Of a DNA stretch of 64,000 bases, positions 50,601 through 60,093 are shown one piece after another (the stretch's first letter is position 1; every line of letters begins with the position of its first letter). The DNA is from Ascaris suum (taxonomy: Eukaryota; Nematoda; Chromadorea; Rhabditida; Ascarididae), in NCBI GenBank assembly GCA_013433145.1, contig CM024178.1, positions 6,557,260 to 6,621,259 on the forward strand, given 5' to 3'. The translations under genes were made by a program, and so were the position numbers. Under the pieces are notes generated by a model. That model did not search any database and had not been told where the DNA came from. It saw nothing but the letters and a program-made list of their open reading frames with translations.

Positions 50601-53600
50601 GCAGTGTAAAAAGCGGGATTAGTAATAGTTTGGTCTGTGAGTTTGTGCTGGTTCATGAGCACTTCGTATGGTCAAGCCCTTCGCTTAGCTGTTTCAGAAA
50701 TAGTATATCAATGGATGGACAGTGAGCAAGAGGCGAGAAGTCACTGACGGAAAATAGGGGATATTGCGAAAGGGTGGGAGATTTTTTTTGGGGGGAGGGG
50801 GAATGATGATTTCATTTGCACTGAATGAGTAGCTTCTTATCACGTATACTTTAACTTTGTTAATCAGGTGGTTGTAATATCAAAAAAAAGTTGAGATGGG
50901 ATCGATCCAATAAACCAGATAGACTCGAAAATAAACCCAAGAGATATTCGGAAAGAGACCGAATCGAGAAGTCAAACGTAAGAGTGCGAATCGCGTTGCT
51001 TGCTACGCTTTTTCCTCTGAATATCAACGACTCGGAACTTCATTTGCTGCAGCTGTTAAGTGCAAGTCACAGTCGAACGTGCACTTATTGCTGTACCCGG
51101 CAGAGTTATTTTAAAATTATTGTACTTGGCAATCTTCTAAACGTCTCATTTCACGTGTAAATTTTTCCGACCGAATGCAGGAGCGCATCCTTCAAATGAG
51201 TCGTTCGTGCTCAACGCTCGATTCTGCGGTCGAGGAGCCACCGTCGTTACCGTCACCTCAAAAGGCACTCGTTGCACTCACAGTCCCATCGCAACCCAAA
51301 GGTTTTGCTTATTTTTCAAGGATTCGCTAGGAGAATAGAAGACGCGTATGCGAAACTTGTACTCAAATGTCCTTTTATGGAGCATCGAGTGCAATAGATA
51401 CGCCAAATTGAGTTCTTTTATTATCGCAGTCTCGGCAGGTTATTTATAGTGGAGGGCAACTTTTCCCTGAAGGGAAAAAGCGGGCAAAGTCACTGCATAT
51501 TATTTACCCAACGAAATTTATTGCCTTTCGTCGGAAGGAAAGCGCATTCAAATATGCGTAGTAATACAGTGAAATAAATATAATAAAAAATAAAAGCATT
51601 TATAAATATGAATAGGGAAGGCAGCCGTTCGCTCAAAACCCAAAAAGGAACAAAAAAATCAGAGATCAGTGGTGAATGAACGCATGCAGGGATGCAGATA
51701 TGGATATGCGAATGTAAGGGAGATTTATGTTAGTTATGTTAGTTACGTTATGTTATGAACAAATGTTAGTTACGACGGGCGAGCAGCGGAAGATGCAGAC
51801 AAATCTCAGGGTTACAAGCTCCGCTTAAAACACTAAAAGTTGCCGCATGACACAGTAAGGAATTCCATATGGGAACGGCGGGGGAAGTAAATGATTTGAA
51901 TACATCAGTTCGATTCGCTAACTACCTTTGAATTTGTAAGGGACCTAACCTCAAGCGCAGTGCAAATTTTTTTGGAAGAGAATATACTCTTAAACGGAGT
52001 CCCTGAAGAACCTTTAACGATCTTGGGACATAAGTGTAAATCAAAGTGAGCTCTACGATATCACGAAGGGTTTTCATTTAAAAATACGAAGCAGGTGCTC
52101 ATAATTAGGTTGCAACGATGCACGAATTTCTTTTCTAAGAGTCGACCTAGTGAAGCATCTTTGAAACCTCTCAATTATCTCGTTATCTTATTTCACAGAC
52201 GGTGACCAAACTTGAGTGGATACACCAAAATGGGACGACGGTGAGCAAAGAAGGCTTTACGATAATTTTTCGGCGCAATTTTATTGCAAAGCACGGAAAA
52301 TGCAGTTGCAACTTCAGCATCCCTTCGTGAAACTTCAACACAGTGATTGTGCCAGCTAAGGTCGGCTTTTCCCTGAAAGCCAAAATCCTTCATCACATCC
52401 TTCATATGAAGGTCAAGTCGATATAAGTGCAGGGAGCATTCGGCCGAAAAATTTACATTTACGGCAAAGCATTCTCCAACGGATATATCGAGACGATCTG
52501 ATGCAAAACTTTTAAATCAAATTGCGGCTCAACGATAGGTCTCTGTATATTTCACGTCGTCAGTATAAAGCTTGCAGCGGGTTGGCAAATTCGCTTTAAG
52601 GCCATTTACATAAAGCAGAAGTAGAGGAGAAGCCGAACACTACCTTGCGACACCCCCACTTAACACGAGGAAAGTACGCTCCATGTTTTCACTTTGAAAC
52701 GGGAGAGGAGTGCTGCAGAATGGTACGTCTGATATGTAATAGAACTCTTTGTTGTTCAAATGTGAGAAGATGAGGGGAACTGACCGCGGAGGAAGTTGCG
52801 ATGAGAAATGGAGAGGCGATACTGTGGGCATTGTGAATGCCCAAGGAAGAGATTGGAAGGGATCTTTACCGTGTACAAAAGGACGTTCCATGTCCATGAT
52901 GCACGGCTTTCTTAAGGTAGGTCGTACTGACCTTTGCCCTATACGGCGCTTGATGAAGGATGGACCTTCTATTTGCCTGTTATAAACGAAGCCTGAAATA
53001 TGTGAAGGGCGGTTGTATGTTTAAAAATTCGTTCAGTTGACGTATTGCAGGTTTAGCCGAAGTGGGAAAAAGTCCATCGTTGCCTTCTCTGGCGTTACTG
53101 GCATCTGCGACAGACAGCACTGCAACAATCAAGAAGCTGAATCGACGGTTTTCCGTTTCACTATCCAATCATTCGGCAAGCAATCCCGACCTTCGTCGGC
53201 CTATATCTCCTAGGTTCAAGGCAAGTTATTTCAAGAGTTATATATCGTCGTTATTTTTTCTTGATCCATTAAAAAATCCTCGTGTTCTTTGCCGGCAATG
53301 GTTGTGATAATTGCTGCGTTGCAGTTTGGCTTTCGTTCGCATAATCGGCGAAAAATTTTTAGCCAATTGTTTAGCGTGCAAAAATATAACTATATAGCAC
53401 AAAACGTGCTTACTGCAGATCTTTGATGTGTGATAAGTTTTGTTGGTGAATTATTATTATGGTCTTATAAGGTGCTTAATTCTTAAATGCTCTGTGTATG
53501 TGTGACGGGTGTGAAAACATTATATCTTTATTTTTTTATACAAACAGCGATGCATTGGATTTGTCGAGGCCTGGGAGATGCTTTATAGTAGTGAATTTTT

Positions 53601-56600
53601 ACGGAATCAATTTGGAACCCCAAAGAGCTTAAAACTCGTAATTATGGCAAAAAAGGAAATTCTGATACCTTGTGATTGTTGGAAATAGAAGATAGGCTCT
53701 TCAGAGCTGCATTCTACCTCCAACAATTATTCAGCACCAGAAATGGTAACAATTTGAACGAGTAACCTTGTAGTAATTAATATTCCATGCTGTCCGTTTA
53801 CTGCCCAAACCTAGAAAGTACATCGTAATATCTAGTAACCTACTGGAGATAGGGACTGGGCTCATTAGAATATTTCCGGATGAAATCCTTGCACTGGAAC
53901 GGAATTGGGATTCTTGGCGTGCCCTGCGAATGGGAATTCGGAGGCGAGGAGCTGTGTCATCTGTTTAATTTATTTAGACGTTCATAGTGCTGTTGGTCGG
54001 ACAATGCAACGTTTGTTATTCTGATGTTTTTTTTGATATGGCGTCCATGTTTTGCTTGTGTTTTGCAACATGATTAATCGTTGCAAGTATTCTCTACTAT
54101 CGTATATGTTATAGTGAACTTTTTTTCAGGTGATGCCTGTCACCGTTTCCTCCTCTCAAACTCTCGTGAAGACAACGAGCTCGTCGATGGCAAGTAATGA
54201 GGCTGTCGTAGAAAAAAGAATTGCTAGCAGTTCGCTTTCAGACAGCATTCCATCGAAAACGCTAGAAATGAATGCATCATCGGAGGCCAGCAGCAGTACG
54301 TATGAAAAATCAACCCCTAAGTTTGTCGACGTTTCATCAAAAATTGTAGATAATAACGAGAATTCTGTTGCGCTGTCAAAAGTCGAGAAAAAAGATGGCA
54401 GTGTTGGTCCTGACTTGTTTGTGGAATCGGCGATCAGTAAAGGTTCCTCACCCAACCCATGCCCGTCTTCAGTGGACATGGATTCAAACTCGACGTCTCC
54501 TTCCATTCCAACTCCAGCTGCTTCTGCTGATTCCGTAAATACTATTGAAACTGAGAAAATTTGGTCGGAAGGAATATGCAGCTACAAGGGACCAGAAACT
54601 GGTCGGAAACCTGTCGATAGGCATCCGCACAATGTCGAAATGGGTCGTTCTGGCGAAGAATCTACTCAGTCTTGTATAAAGAGCGCCCAGTTTGTTGAGG
54701 CGGTTTGTGACGGCGGACCATGTTCCGGGATGTTGATTGAGGGGCATTGTGCAGGCGGTTGTAGCACTGGCGCTACGCCTAACTTTTGTGTGCAATCATC
54801 CGACAATCGTTGCACTTCTTCATCGCTGACTGAAAAATCGAAAAGTGCGACCTGCCCGGATGTGATTAATGGTGATAAGGGGAGAGTAGCTGACGTGGCA
54901 AACTCAAGTGATAGTTGCGATGAGGATCTTTCAAAAGTAATGTTAATTACCACTGCTGATGTGGGAACGATTTCGGCACCGAAATGTTCAAGGTTGGACA
55001 GTGCTGAAATTTCAGTGAAAGACTTATCTAGCACCACTGAGAAGTCATCTTTGAATGCCGGAAGCAGTGTTACCTATAGAGAACCTCTTCTGGAGTCTGA
55101 GCAACCGATAGTGACCGTTGATATGAAGGCATCGACTCGGAAGAGTGAGTCTAGCGGGCGTGATCGCCCAAATGGTTGTGACCCTGATGATTTTGTGTTC
55201 GTTGTCAATTCCAGAGAAGTTACTGCAGAGAAGCTTCCAGCTGGGTGTAACATCGAGGTGGTACCGCAGGAAGGTCGTTCACAGTTTACATCCTCAGCTG
55301 ATGATGAAGACATATCAGGAAGAACCGAACCAGTAATATGCACTGATGACGTGGCTTTTCCCGAAAAATGTCCTGGAAAATATACCGTGGAGCGAAGTGA
55401 TGGTATGAATAGGGATGGCTTCGCGGCCACAAAAACTCCTGAGATAGATTCTTGCGAAAAAATTGTTATATGCGATGATGGAAGGACGTCCGATACCAAA
55501 ACATGCGCGGACATCACACAAAAGTTTTTAGATGATGATTGCTTAGAGAAAATAGTTTGTGCAAATAAGAAACCCGACGTCGTTTCTGATAATCCGCCTG
55601 AGGTGTGTCAGGCGCAGCGTGTAGTGCTTGTTACTCGAACGATTAATGCGAACAGTCGGAAGGGTAAGCCGGAAGTGTGCGTCAATGTAGAGAACGGTGA
55701 AGATCCACAGGGAATGCTTTGTCGTTATCCATCTACGGCGCATCCGATGCGAGACGCCCTGTGTTTGAATGCAAATGCATCCGATGAGGAAGTTGTTCGA
55801 AAAGTGGTCAAGGATCTCGTCAACTTCACTGCTTTTGAGGTTCGTCAAACCTTGTTATTAATAGAGTTTACTCGTTAGAAAGTAGAATAGAAAGCTTTTT
55901 TTGCCTTAAAAAATTTTTACTAATTTAGTCAATTACAGAATTGCAGAATAGGCACATCAATGTAATTCTTGTACGTTGTAAAGTATAGTATAAGAAGCAC
56001 ATTCTGACAGCAATGTTGGAACGGTGGAGATATCATCTTTCTTTTTAAATTCGTTGCATTTAATTTTCATTTGAAGCTAAGCGATTTGTCGGATTTTATT
56101 GATAACTTTTGTTTATCAAATATGCTTGTGCACCTCGTTAGCGTTAAAGAATGCCTAAGGCAGCTTAATCGAGCCGTATTTTAAAACAGGAAGAAGCAAA
56201 GTTAATTAAGTTTGCAGAGAATGAAAGGATTTCGAAGGGCAGAGAAGAAAATGGGAGATTTTAAGAGAGGAAGAAAGAAAACTAGGAACACGTTAGAAAG
56301 AGATAACAGAAGGAGGAAAAAAATGTTACAGTTACGAGGAGAGGAACGTATATCGCCATATGCCTTCAAGAGATTTGCTAGAAGGAAAGAGACTGACGGA
56401 GTTTCGTATTGACCTCGAGCCAATCCTGTAATAAACGTTTTTGTGAACTTCAGCGTCGATGGCTGGTAATAACAGCGCAATAAAAGCCGTGAAGAACCAG
56501 TCTGCGGATATCGCGGAAGGACTGAGCTAGGACTGAGCTTTTTATCGGTTGATGGCTGAGGCAGTAAAGGACTGAAATATCCTGAAATTAAATGTTGCTG

Positions 56601-59600
56601 CTAGTCTGCAACATTTTATAAGCAAACGCGGGTTCCTATCATATAAAACAGGAGAGCTCCGCGATACAATCCCACCTTTTCCTTTTTCCTCTCCTCAACA
56701 ACCCCTTTGTCGTTGCAATCTTCCTGATGTTTTCATCCTCTCTAGTTTATCGTTGCTATGTTCAGTTCGCCGACTGTCGGTAATATACAAAAGATTGAAG
56801 AAAGCATCAAAATGCGTCTCATCAGTGTTATTGCTTTTTGATTCGCGTAATGATCAAAGCATTCGAATTACATTCAGATGAATATAGTTTATCACTGTTT
56901 ACAGATGGGTGACGAAGACGGGTTTCAATATAGCGGGTTACAGTCACCCCCACCGCGTCTGATCAGTCCGATGAAGCGACGAGTGGACGGCCTTTCTCCC
57001 CCGAGGTTGTTTTTCCGATTTGTTTTGGAAAAATTTTATTTATTTTGTTTAGACATTTCAAAACTATTCATCTAAACGAAGTTTTCGAATGACGCCTACA
57101 ATATTTGGGGTAATGCGAGTGGCAGTCATCGAAATACACTCAAGCAATTTATATAGGGTCATTTTTGTGTTCATTAGTTGGCGAAGGAGTGGAATGGACG
57201 ACCGGATGAGTAAATTCCTGCAGATTTGTTTTTTTTGTAAGCGGGGGGAGGATGAGCTCACGTTCACATACTAATCTCCCGGAGACCAGATGTGCAAAAT
57301 ACTTGACGCGTTGTCACATGACAAGTGATTGAACGATCGACCCGCATGATTTCTTGTGGATTATTATGTTGCTTGGCAGAGAAACAGGCAGGCAGATGAT
57401 TCATGTTTTCTTGTATTCAAGTTCGTTTATTGATTTGTCCGCCCATTGCCACTGATTCGGATTTTGGGTGGGAAAAGCCGGGCAAACTCTAAGTTGGTTT
57501 ACTATGTTTGCTCAAAGTGAGTCTTCATGTTTATCGCAGGTAAGGAAGCTGTGAAAATTTATGTAATAAAATGCCAGTGTTACCGATATTTTAAAGCTCA
57601 TTGAAATCCTGGTCATTTTAGAAGGAAGAGTTACAGGAATCCGTCAGCGGAAGCGAGCGATTGTCGAAACGGGGAAAGCGACGAAGAGGTGATTAATAGC
57701 ATCATGAGGGCGTTGGTGAGAGACGTTCTTCTGAGGGAAAAGCAGGTACTATCGAGAAGCCTCAGAAAAAAGAGGGAACGTCTCAACAGGGAGTTTCCTT
57801 CACATAAACTCCCTTGATCTCGTCCCGTTTTGCTTTGCTAGCTTATGACAGAGAGTCTCGTATGGGCTGAAATGGTCATGTGGTAGTAGGGAGGTTCAGG
57901 GAACATCACATGATCATAGCTTACTTGAACAGTGGACAGGATTTTCATTGATTGTTGCTTCGCTTTTCGGATACTGACAGCTTCAGCGATAGACTCTATC
58001 TCTACAGGATTGTGCTTCCACTTGGAATAATTTTAGTTCAAAATGAGGGAGAAGAAATAACGATCCATGAGGGGCGCGGGGGGAGGGGGAGGGAGGGAGG
58101 TTAGGAGGAAGGTGAAGGCGATGAGAGGTGGTGAGTCTAGCAGAGCTTAAAATAAGCATATTTAGAAGCGCATTGCTATTAAATGGGATGCTATAATTGT
58201 GAATGGAATATTTCAATGCGTATTTTATGGACTCTATCTTTGAACTACCTTTAAGCACGCATCATTATAATTTAATTAGTGATATGAATTGAGAAATATT
58301 CTCACTTGTTTTATATATTTGTAATCGATCGATTTTGTATGCACAGAAATGTTTATGTTTGTATTAGGTGGATTGATTTCGATGAATGTTTTCCTGGTTG
58401 CTAGTTTTTTTTTTTTTTTTTTTGAATTTATTTTAACGCTCCCTAGTAAGGATTTAGAATGGTGCTTGTCGAGAGGTTCTGCAAAGAAGAATATATTCTG
58501 AGGAATTTTGAAGAAAGCACCAATTGTTGTAGTGTTTTTATTATTTGAAAGCTAATTAACTCATATTGAACACCGAGAAAAATTTTTTAACGCTAAAGGT
58601 ATTTTTAAAAAAAAGTAGTTAGGCTGTATTTGACTCGCCGTATTTTATTTGCGTAAAGAAGCGACGAGTTTGATGATGATATCCTATTGTGAAAAGAGCA
58701 TAGAAAAGTTTTTCTTAATAGAGGATGTGGTGATTTTGTAGAGTGAAGTATAAGTATGGTCACGAATTATTTAAGAAGCAATTATTAGAGCAATGGTTTG
58801 AGTTTTTTTATCGCTTTGGAGGAATGATGCAATAATCTTCAATCGTCTCTATTATATTGTTGATGGTCTGTAGCGGTGATTTGTATCTAAATATGCAAAA
58901 AAGTTAAGGCGATGTTAGGTGAGTTTTTGAAGTCTCGGAAATGAGAGCGATTATCCGATTAGTTTTTCTTTGATGTTCATACATGTCACGCCCATTGTGA
59001 AAATCGTGAATAAGCTCGTGTATTATCGAATATTTGAATTTTTTTTTTTTGAAAAAATGTAAATTTATGTTGGTGTGTTTTGTGTTCATACGTGATGTTT
59101 GAATATATTTAGTATTATATCCCACTAAAAAATAAGTGGTAAATCCCCTTTAATGATTTTCTTATGTTTTTTTTCAATTTTTTGTGATTTAGTCTCATAT
59201 AGCTTTTTTAAAGCGTTTTTAGGACGATATTTTTAGTTGAATGGATAAGCGATGAATACTACAAGTGAAAATTTCTCCGATGAGAGTAGAGTTTTTAAAG
59301 GAATTTATCAGTTCGATTTGTAGGTAACTATTTTAGCTCTTGAATAACGGGGCATTTTCAAGTTGAAGTGTAGGAAATTATTATGATATTAATCCGCATG
59401 AAGCTCCGGGGTCGCAGTTTTCTGAGATTTTTTTTGAGGGGAGAGAATGGAGTCTTAAATATGTGGCATCTCGGGCGTGCAAAAGCCAGTTATATATCAA
59501 TGTTTGCGTAGAAATTTACTTTCCAAAAAGTTTTTCAATTTATTTCATGAAATGTTTCAGAAGTAAGACGGTGTGCTGAACGCTTCTTATGTGCAAGAAA

Positions 59601-60093
59601 TATGAGGAAAGGAAATATCTTTCTTATATATTTGGAACGCCAACAAAAGTGCCGACCGTATTGTTAATTAATGTGAACGGAAAATAGTCACTGATAAAAA
59701 CTTGAATGATAGACAAAAACAAAGCGGTGTAACTCTATTGATTAGCCGAGAAGCCACTGATCGGTGCTTTTGTTTCTCGTCTGTGTCCTTCATCGACCCT
59801 AAATATTTCATTGATTTTAATTTTGAAGCCAATCTATATTGCTCGACGGTTAGAAGTGGGGCCATAATGAGTATGGGGCTTTTCTTTTTCATTTCAAGCC
59901 ATCCACTTATAAAATACATTTCCTCCTTCATGTAAACTTGAAATAATAATAGCTTTCTCAACTTTTCAAGGCTAAGATGCTTTCGGATCGGGGTTTGCTT
60001 GGGATCACTCCACGCGATATAGATCTATTTAAAGAAGGAAATGTGGTCCAAATCCTACAAATTTCTGCATCTTTGAAAAAGCAATTGTGGTGA
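29430..60093 (+). CDS. ppp1r37: Protein phosphatase 1 regulatory subunit 37 (PPP1R37/LRRC68) homologue, 19 exons
   Basis: PPP1R37 is a leucine-rich-repeat protein that binds and inhibits PP1. The hand-built model joins 19 exons with consistent phases into 4098 bases (about 1365 residues), roughly twice the vertebrate length. Layout: N-terminal Ser/Thr/Gln-rich region (1-61); short docking-like segment with VTF at 66-68 and RVIQW at 74-78; helical segment before the repeats (about 88-135); ribonuclease-inhibitor-like LRRs (about 130-459), with segments such as LNLSFNKQINIRGWQAL, LHLENVSLSGK, LRELYLGENNL, LVLWNNRLTS and VRVDLRDN, each aligning in order with human PPP1R37 as I recall it; helical cap (460-490); then about 870 residues of Ser/Cys-rich, probably disordered tail. 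Exons 1, 2 and 17-19 are inferred from splice signals and phase, so both ends are less sure than the LRR core. Confidence 0.88.
29806..29883 (+). CDS. ppp1r37: ppp1r37 exon 2 (candidate PP1-docking segment)
   Basis: A 78-base exon, phase 1 at both ends, between ttctttataag and G|gtgtgagt. Read in phase with exon 1 it encodes DQPEVTFGLCTPRVIQWIEA. This falls where human PPP1R37 has its RVTFP docking motif. The competing longer ORF in another frame has no donor of the right phase. Confidence 0.62.
30064..30105 (+). repeat. G-quadruplex-like run cluster
   Basis: Five G runs of four to six bases with one-to-three-base loops on the sense strand, soon after the exon 2 donor. It meets the usual four-run G4 pattern. 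No function can be assigned. Confidence 0.7.
32954..32994. repeat. Short inverted repeat (hairpin)
   Basis: ggtcataggacaatat is followed by atattgttctatgacc, giving about 20-base arms with two or three mismatches and almost no loop. It stands out in random T-rich intron. Confidence 0.7.
39920..39936. repeat. T17 tract after AATAAA-like sequence
   Basis: cttaataaa is followed by 17 T. In plus orientation it looks like a poly(A) signal then T run; on the minus strand it would be an A17 tail, so it may mark the end of an old retroposed copy. Confidence 0.6.
40061..40407 (+). mobile_element. 299-bp insertion flanked by 24-bp direct repeats
   Basis: gccgatatgggagcatgatt plus taag occurs exactly at 40061-40084 and again at 40384-40407. 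The sequence between (40085-40383) is clearly GC-richer than the intron, contains a cttccg-tttag-cggaag stem (40159-40175) and ends actaaacgatgaat. Long exact flanking repeats suit a target-site duplication from a SINE- or truncated LINE-type insertion. No pol III box or coding homology was recognised, so the type is open. Confidence 0.65.
40699..40793 (+). CDS. ppp1r37: ppp1r37 exon 3
   Basis: Read from the third codon base it gives CHETSLIAESYSNACKLAKV then APNPSVEHQIA, matching the helical EEVLGAYKQACQKL region of human PPP1R37. Acceptor gtttgcag, donor GCG|gtgagc. Enters in phase 1, leaves in phase 0. Confidence 0.82.
41853..41901 (+). CDS. ppp1r37: ppp1r37 exon 4 (micro-exon)
   Basis: Forty-nine bases between cattttcag and G|gtttct, encoding CFHQIVGVRQECLSLKG. 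The last residues match human HRLDCLDLKGE, the entry to the first repeat. It is required by phase: exon 3 ends in phase 0 and exon 5 begins in phase 1. Confidence 0.8.
41902..43024 (+). other. ppp1r37: Intron 4 with three long G runs
   Basis: Holds G11 at 42032-42042, G20 at 42473-42492, and G11 plus interrupted G runs at 42612-42636, all on the sense strand. No coding segment. Confidence 0.75.
43025..43125 (+). CDS. ppp1r37: ppp1r37 exon 5 (first LRR)
   Basis: Encodes QRLSQAHMECLEEIFRRVQF then DTLDFEYTFIDDD. Human PPP1R37 has CEALEEVFKRLQFKVVDLEQTNLDEDG at this place. Acceptor ggtttcag, donor gtgagt. A longer ORF in another frame is a shadow. Confidence 0.87.
43490..43556. repeat. Short imperfect tandem repeat in intron 5
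   Basis: Four diverged copies of a roughly 17-base unit based on aacacattcattgttgt. Confidence 0.75.
43706..43825 (+). CDS. ppp1r37: ppp1r37 exon 6 (LRR)
   Basis: Forty codons, phase 0 at both ends: AAVSLAEMLEFYDSTVKLNL, SFNKQINIRGWQALFRAIKN. Corresponds to human FDMIEYYESATHLNISFNKHIGTRGWQ. Acceptor tatag, donor gtgagt. Confidence 0.9.
44569..44719 (+). CDS. ppp1r37: ppp1r37 exon 7 (two LRRs)
   Basis: Encodes CQSLQLLNLRYTSLSDRAIP, then LARTLRTQPTLTTLHLENVS and LSGKNLLLL. Matches human ARALRIRSSLAVLHLENASLSGRPL. Acceptor attacag, donor G|gtttgt, phase 1. The ORF runs on past the donor into intron. Confidence 0.91.
45357..45502 (+). CDS. ppp1r37: ppp1r37 exon 8 (LRRs)
   Basis: From the completed Val codon: CALKTNTVLRELYLGENNLQ, then IVGNSSIQMLDLRNNQLQ, matching human MNLRELYLADNKL and CSLQILDLRNNHV. 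The acceptor is tttgaag, with G rather than C before AG. Donor CAG|gttcaa, phase 0. Confidence 0.9.
45923..46054 (+). CDS. ppp1r37: ppp1r37 exon 9 (LRR)
   Basis: Forty-four codons, DGGLRHICDALRNKETLEKS then ALSALVLWNNRLTSSSMDAL, matching human SGLAYICEGLKEQ and VTLVLWNNQLTHTGM. Acceptor ttttttttcaag; donor gtatga, a weak match. Phase 0 at both ends. Confidence 0.9.
47178..47319 (+). CDS. ppp1r37: ppp1r37 exon 10 (LRRs)
   Basis: Encodes LENSKLETLNIGSNNLSVEG, then ANSSLQRLGLQATNLDCQ, matching human QSLETLNLGHNPIGNEGV and RSVLRLGLASTKLTCEG. Acceptor gttgcag, donor T|gtacac, phase 1. Confidence 0.9.
48088..48266 (+). CDS. ppp1r37: ppp1r37 exon 11 (LRRs)
   Basis: Encodes AIVLAECLADNKIMVRVDLR then AGLLALHLAMKMNTSITLLN, matching human AVAVAEFIAESPRLLRLDLR and LMALSLALKVNHSLLRLDL. 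The in-frame acceptor agttcag (48087) lies 38 bases past a much stronger acceptor at 48048-48049. Donor AAG|gttgct, phase 0. Confidence 0.88.
49394..49574 (+). CDS. ppp1r37: ppp1r37 exon 12 (helical cap, acidic Ser stretch)
   Basis: Begins VKEYHEQFKLYFDEIKSFCE, matching the human VKSFIETQKALLAEIQNGCKRN cap after the repeats. It then turns into an acidic Ser-rich run (SDSESSDSGQTDGQDDKQQE), as the human protein also does. Donor G|gttcat, phase 1. Confidence 0.86.
50209..50399 (+). CDS. ppp1r37: ppp1r37 exon 13
   Basis: Encodes AAAETKDKEDGTKVEGDDAC then QVVPVVTRRKNFDSPSHRKK and WKFTRSSSLTCTELVEDIN. Basic/Ser clusters look like kinase or PP1-contact linear motifs, but no exact RVxF is present. 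Acceptor aaatacag, donor AAT|gtgagc; phases fit. Confidence 0.8.
51181..51301 (+). CDS. ppp1r37: ppp1r37 exon 14
   Basis: Encodes ERILQMSRSCSTLDSAVEEP and a Pro/Ser-rich end (PSLPSPQKALVALTVPSQPK). Acceptor gaatgcag, donor G|gttttg; enters in phase 0, leaves in phase 1. Disordered. Assigned by frame and phase. Confidence 0.78.
51302..53050 (+). other. ppp1r37: Intron 14, carrying a LINE remnant
   Basis: Less T-rich than neighbouring introns because much of it is an antisense retrotransposon relic (51775-52900). A short tandem of tgttagtta-type units lies at 51727-51774. Confidence 0.7.
51775..52900 (-). mobile_element. Decayed CR1/Jockey-like LINE reverse transcriptase
   Basis: Minus-strand translation, with stops and frameshifts, gives in order: SGGVAR, a stop, then ASPLLLLYVNGL (compare SGVPQGSVLGPLLFLLYVNDL); CKLYTDDVKY, the catalytic Y-x-D-D box; KDFGFQGKADLSWHNHCVEV; RKAFFAHRRPILVYPLKF (compare YKSFVRPILEYASPVW); and IERFQRCFTRSTLRKE. 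This is the order of the palm-to-thumb part of CR1/Jockey-clade RTs. The TAACTAACA-type tandem at 51727-51774 sits where a 3' microsatellite tail would be. Clearly inactive. Confidence 0.8.
53051..53220 (+). CDS. ppp1r37: ppp1r37 exon 15
   Basis: Encodes LAEVGKSPSLPSLALLASAT then IKKLNRRFSVSLSNHSASNP and RRPISPRFK. Acceptor tattgcag. The only ending that keeps frame with exon 16 is AAG|gcaagt, a GC donor; using the GT eight bases earlier gives an immediate TGA. Confidence 0.8.
53221..54129 (+). other. ppp1r37: GC-AG intron 15
   Basis: Starts gcaagt after AG and ends ttttttcag. AG|gcaagt is the consensus for the minor GC class of U2 introns. The downstream exon has a 570-codon open frame, so the phase call is strong. 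Confidence 0.75.
54130..55839 (+). CDS. ppp1r37: ppp1r37 exon 16 (570-codon disordered tail)
   Basis: The longest open frame in the window, residues about 681-1250. Rich in Ser, Asp, Glu, Val and, unusually, Cys. Begins VMPVTVSSSQTLVKTTSSS and ends VRKVVKDLVNFTAFE. No domain recognised. A Gly/Cys-dense stretch near 54690-54815 contains CDGGPCSGMLIEGHCAGGCS. Repeated short patterns such as KIVICDDG, KIVCANKK and RVVLVTR resemble each other loosely. Donor GAG|gttcgt, phase 0. Read-through would add only 12 codons before a stop. Confidence 0.85.
56905..57005 (+). CDS. ppp1r37: ppp1r37 exon 17
   Basis: Encodes MGDEDGFQYSGLQSPPPRLI then SPMKRRVDGLSPPR. Contains two Ser-Pro-rich sites suited to proline-directed kinases. 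Acceptor gtttacag, donor AG|gttgtt; enters in phase 0, leaves in phase 2. Because it begins with ATG it might also be an internal start. Confidence 0.72.
57622..57745 (+). CDS. ppp1r37: ppp1r37 exon 18
   Basis: In phase with exon 17 it encodes RKSYRNPSAEASDCRNGESD then EEVINSIMRALVRDVLLREK, an amphipathic helix at the end. Acceptor cattttag, donor CAG|gtacta. A second frame ends in a basic tail and TAA; the 41-codon open frame with matching phases is preferred. Confidence 0.7.
58064..58112 (+). repeat. G-rich cluster in intron 18
   Basis: Runs of three to six G with short A-containing loops on the sense strand; fits the four-run G4 pattern. A similar cluster sits at 60646-60661. Confidence 0.65.
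58405..58423. repeat. T19 tract in ppp1r37 intron 18
   Basis: Homopolymer run of 19 T in T-rich intron; no adjoining structure recognised. Confidence 0.9.
59971..60093 (+). CDS. ppp1r37: ppp1r37 exon 19 (candidate last exon)
   Basis: After acttttcaag, phase 0, the frame reads AKMLSDRGLLGITPRDIDLF and continues to a TGA. It extends the helix of exon 18 smoothly. A rival last exon (60415-60471, after aattcag, VARDESFAICQQRCRFLP then TAG) is also phase-compatible. Only transcript data can decide. Confidence 0.45.
   Translation, partial: AKMLSDRGLLGITPRDIDLFKEGNVVQILQISASLKKQLW

Noticed and set aside
54156..55848. Several 100-147-codon minus-strand ORFs
   Set aside because: Antisense shadows of the 570-codon coding exon 16.
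56212..56412. 66-codon Arg/Lys-rich plus ORF
   Set aside because: Purine-rich intron sequence; no acceptor/donor pair in phase with exons 16 and 17.
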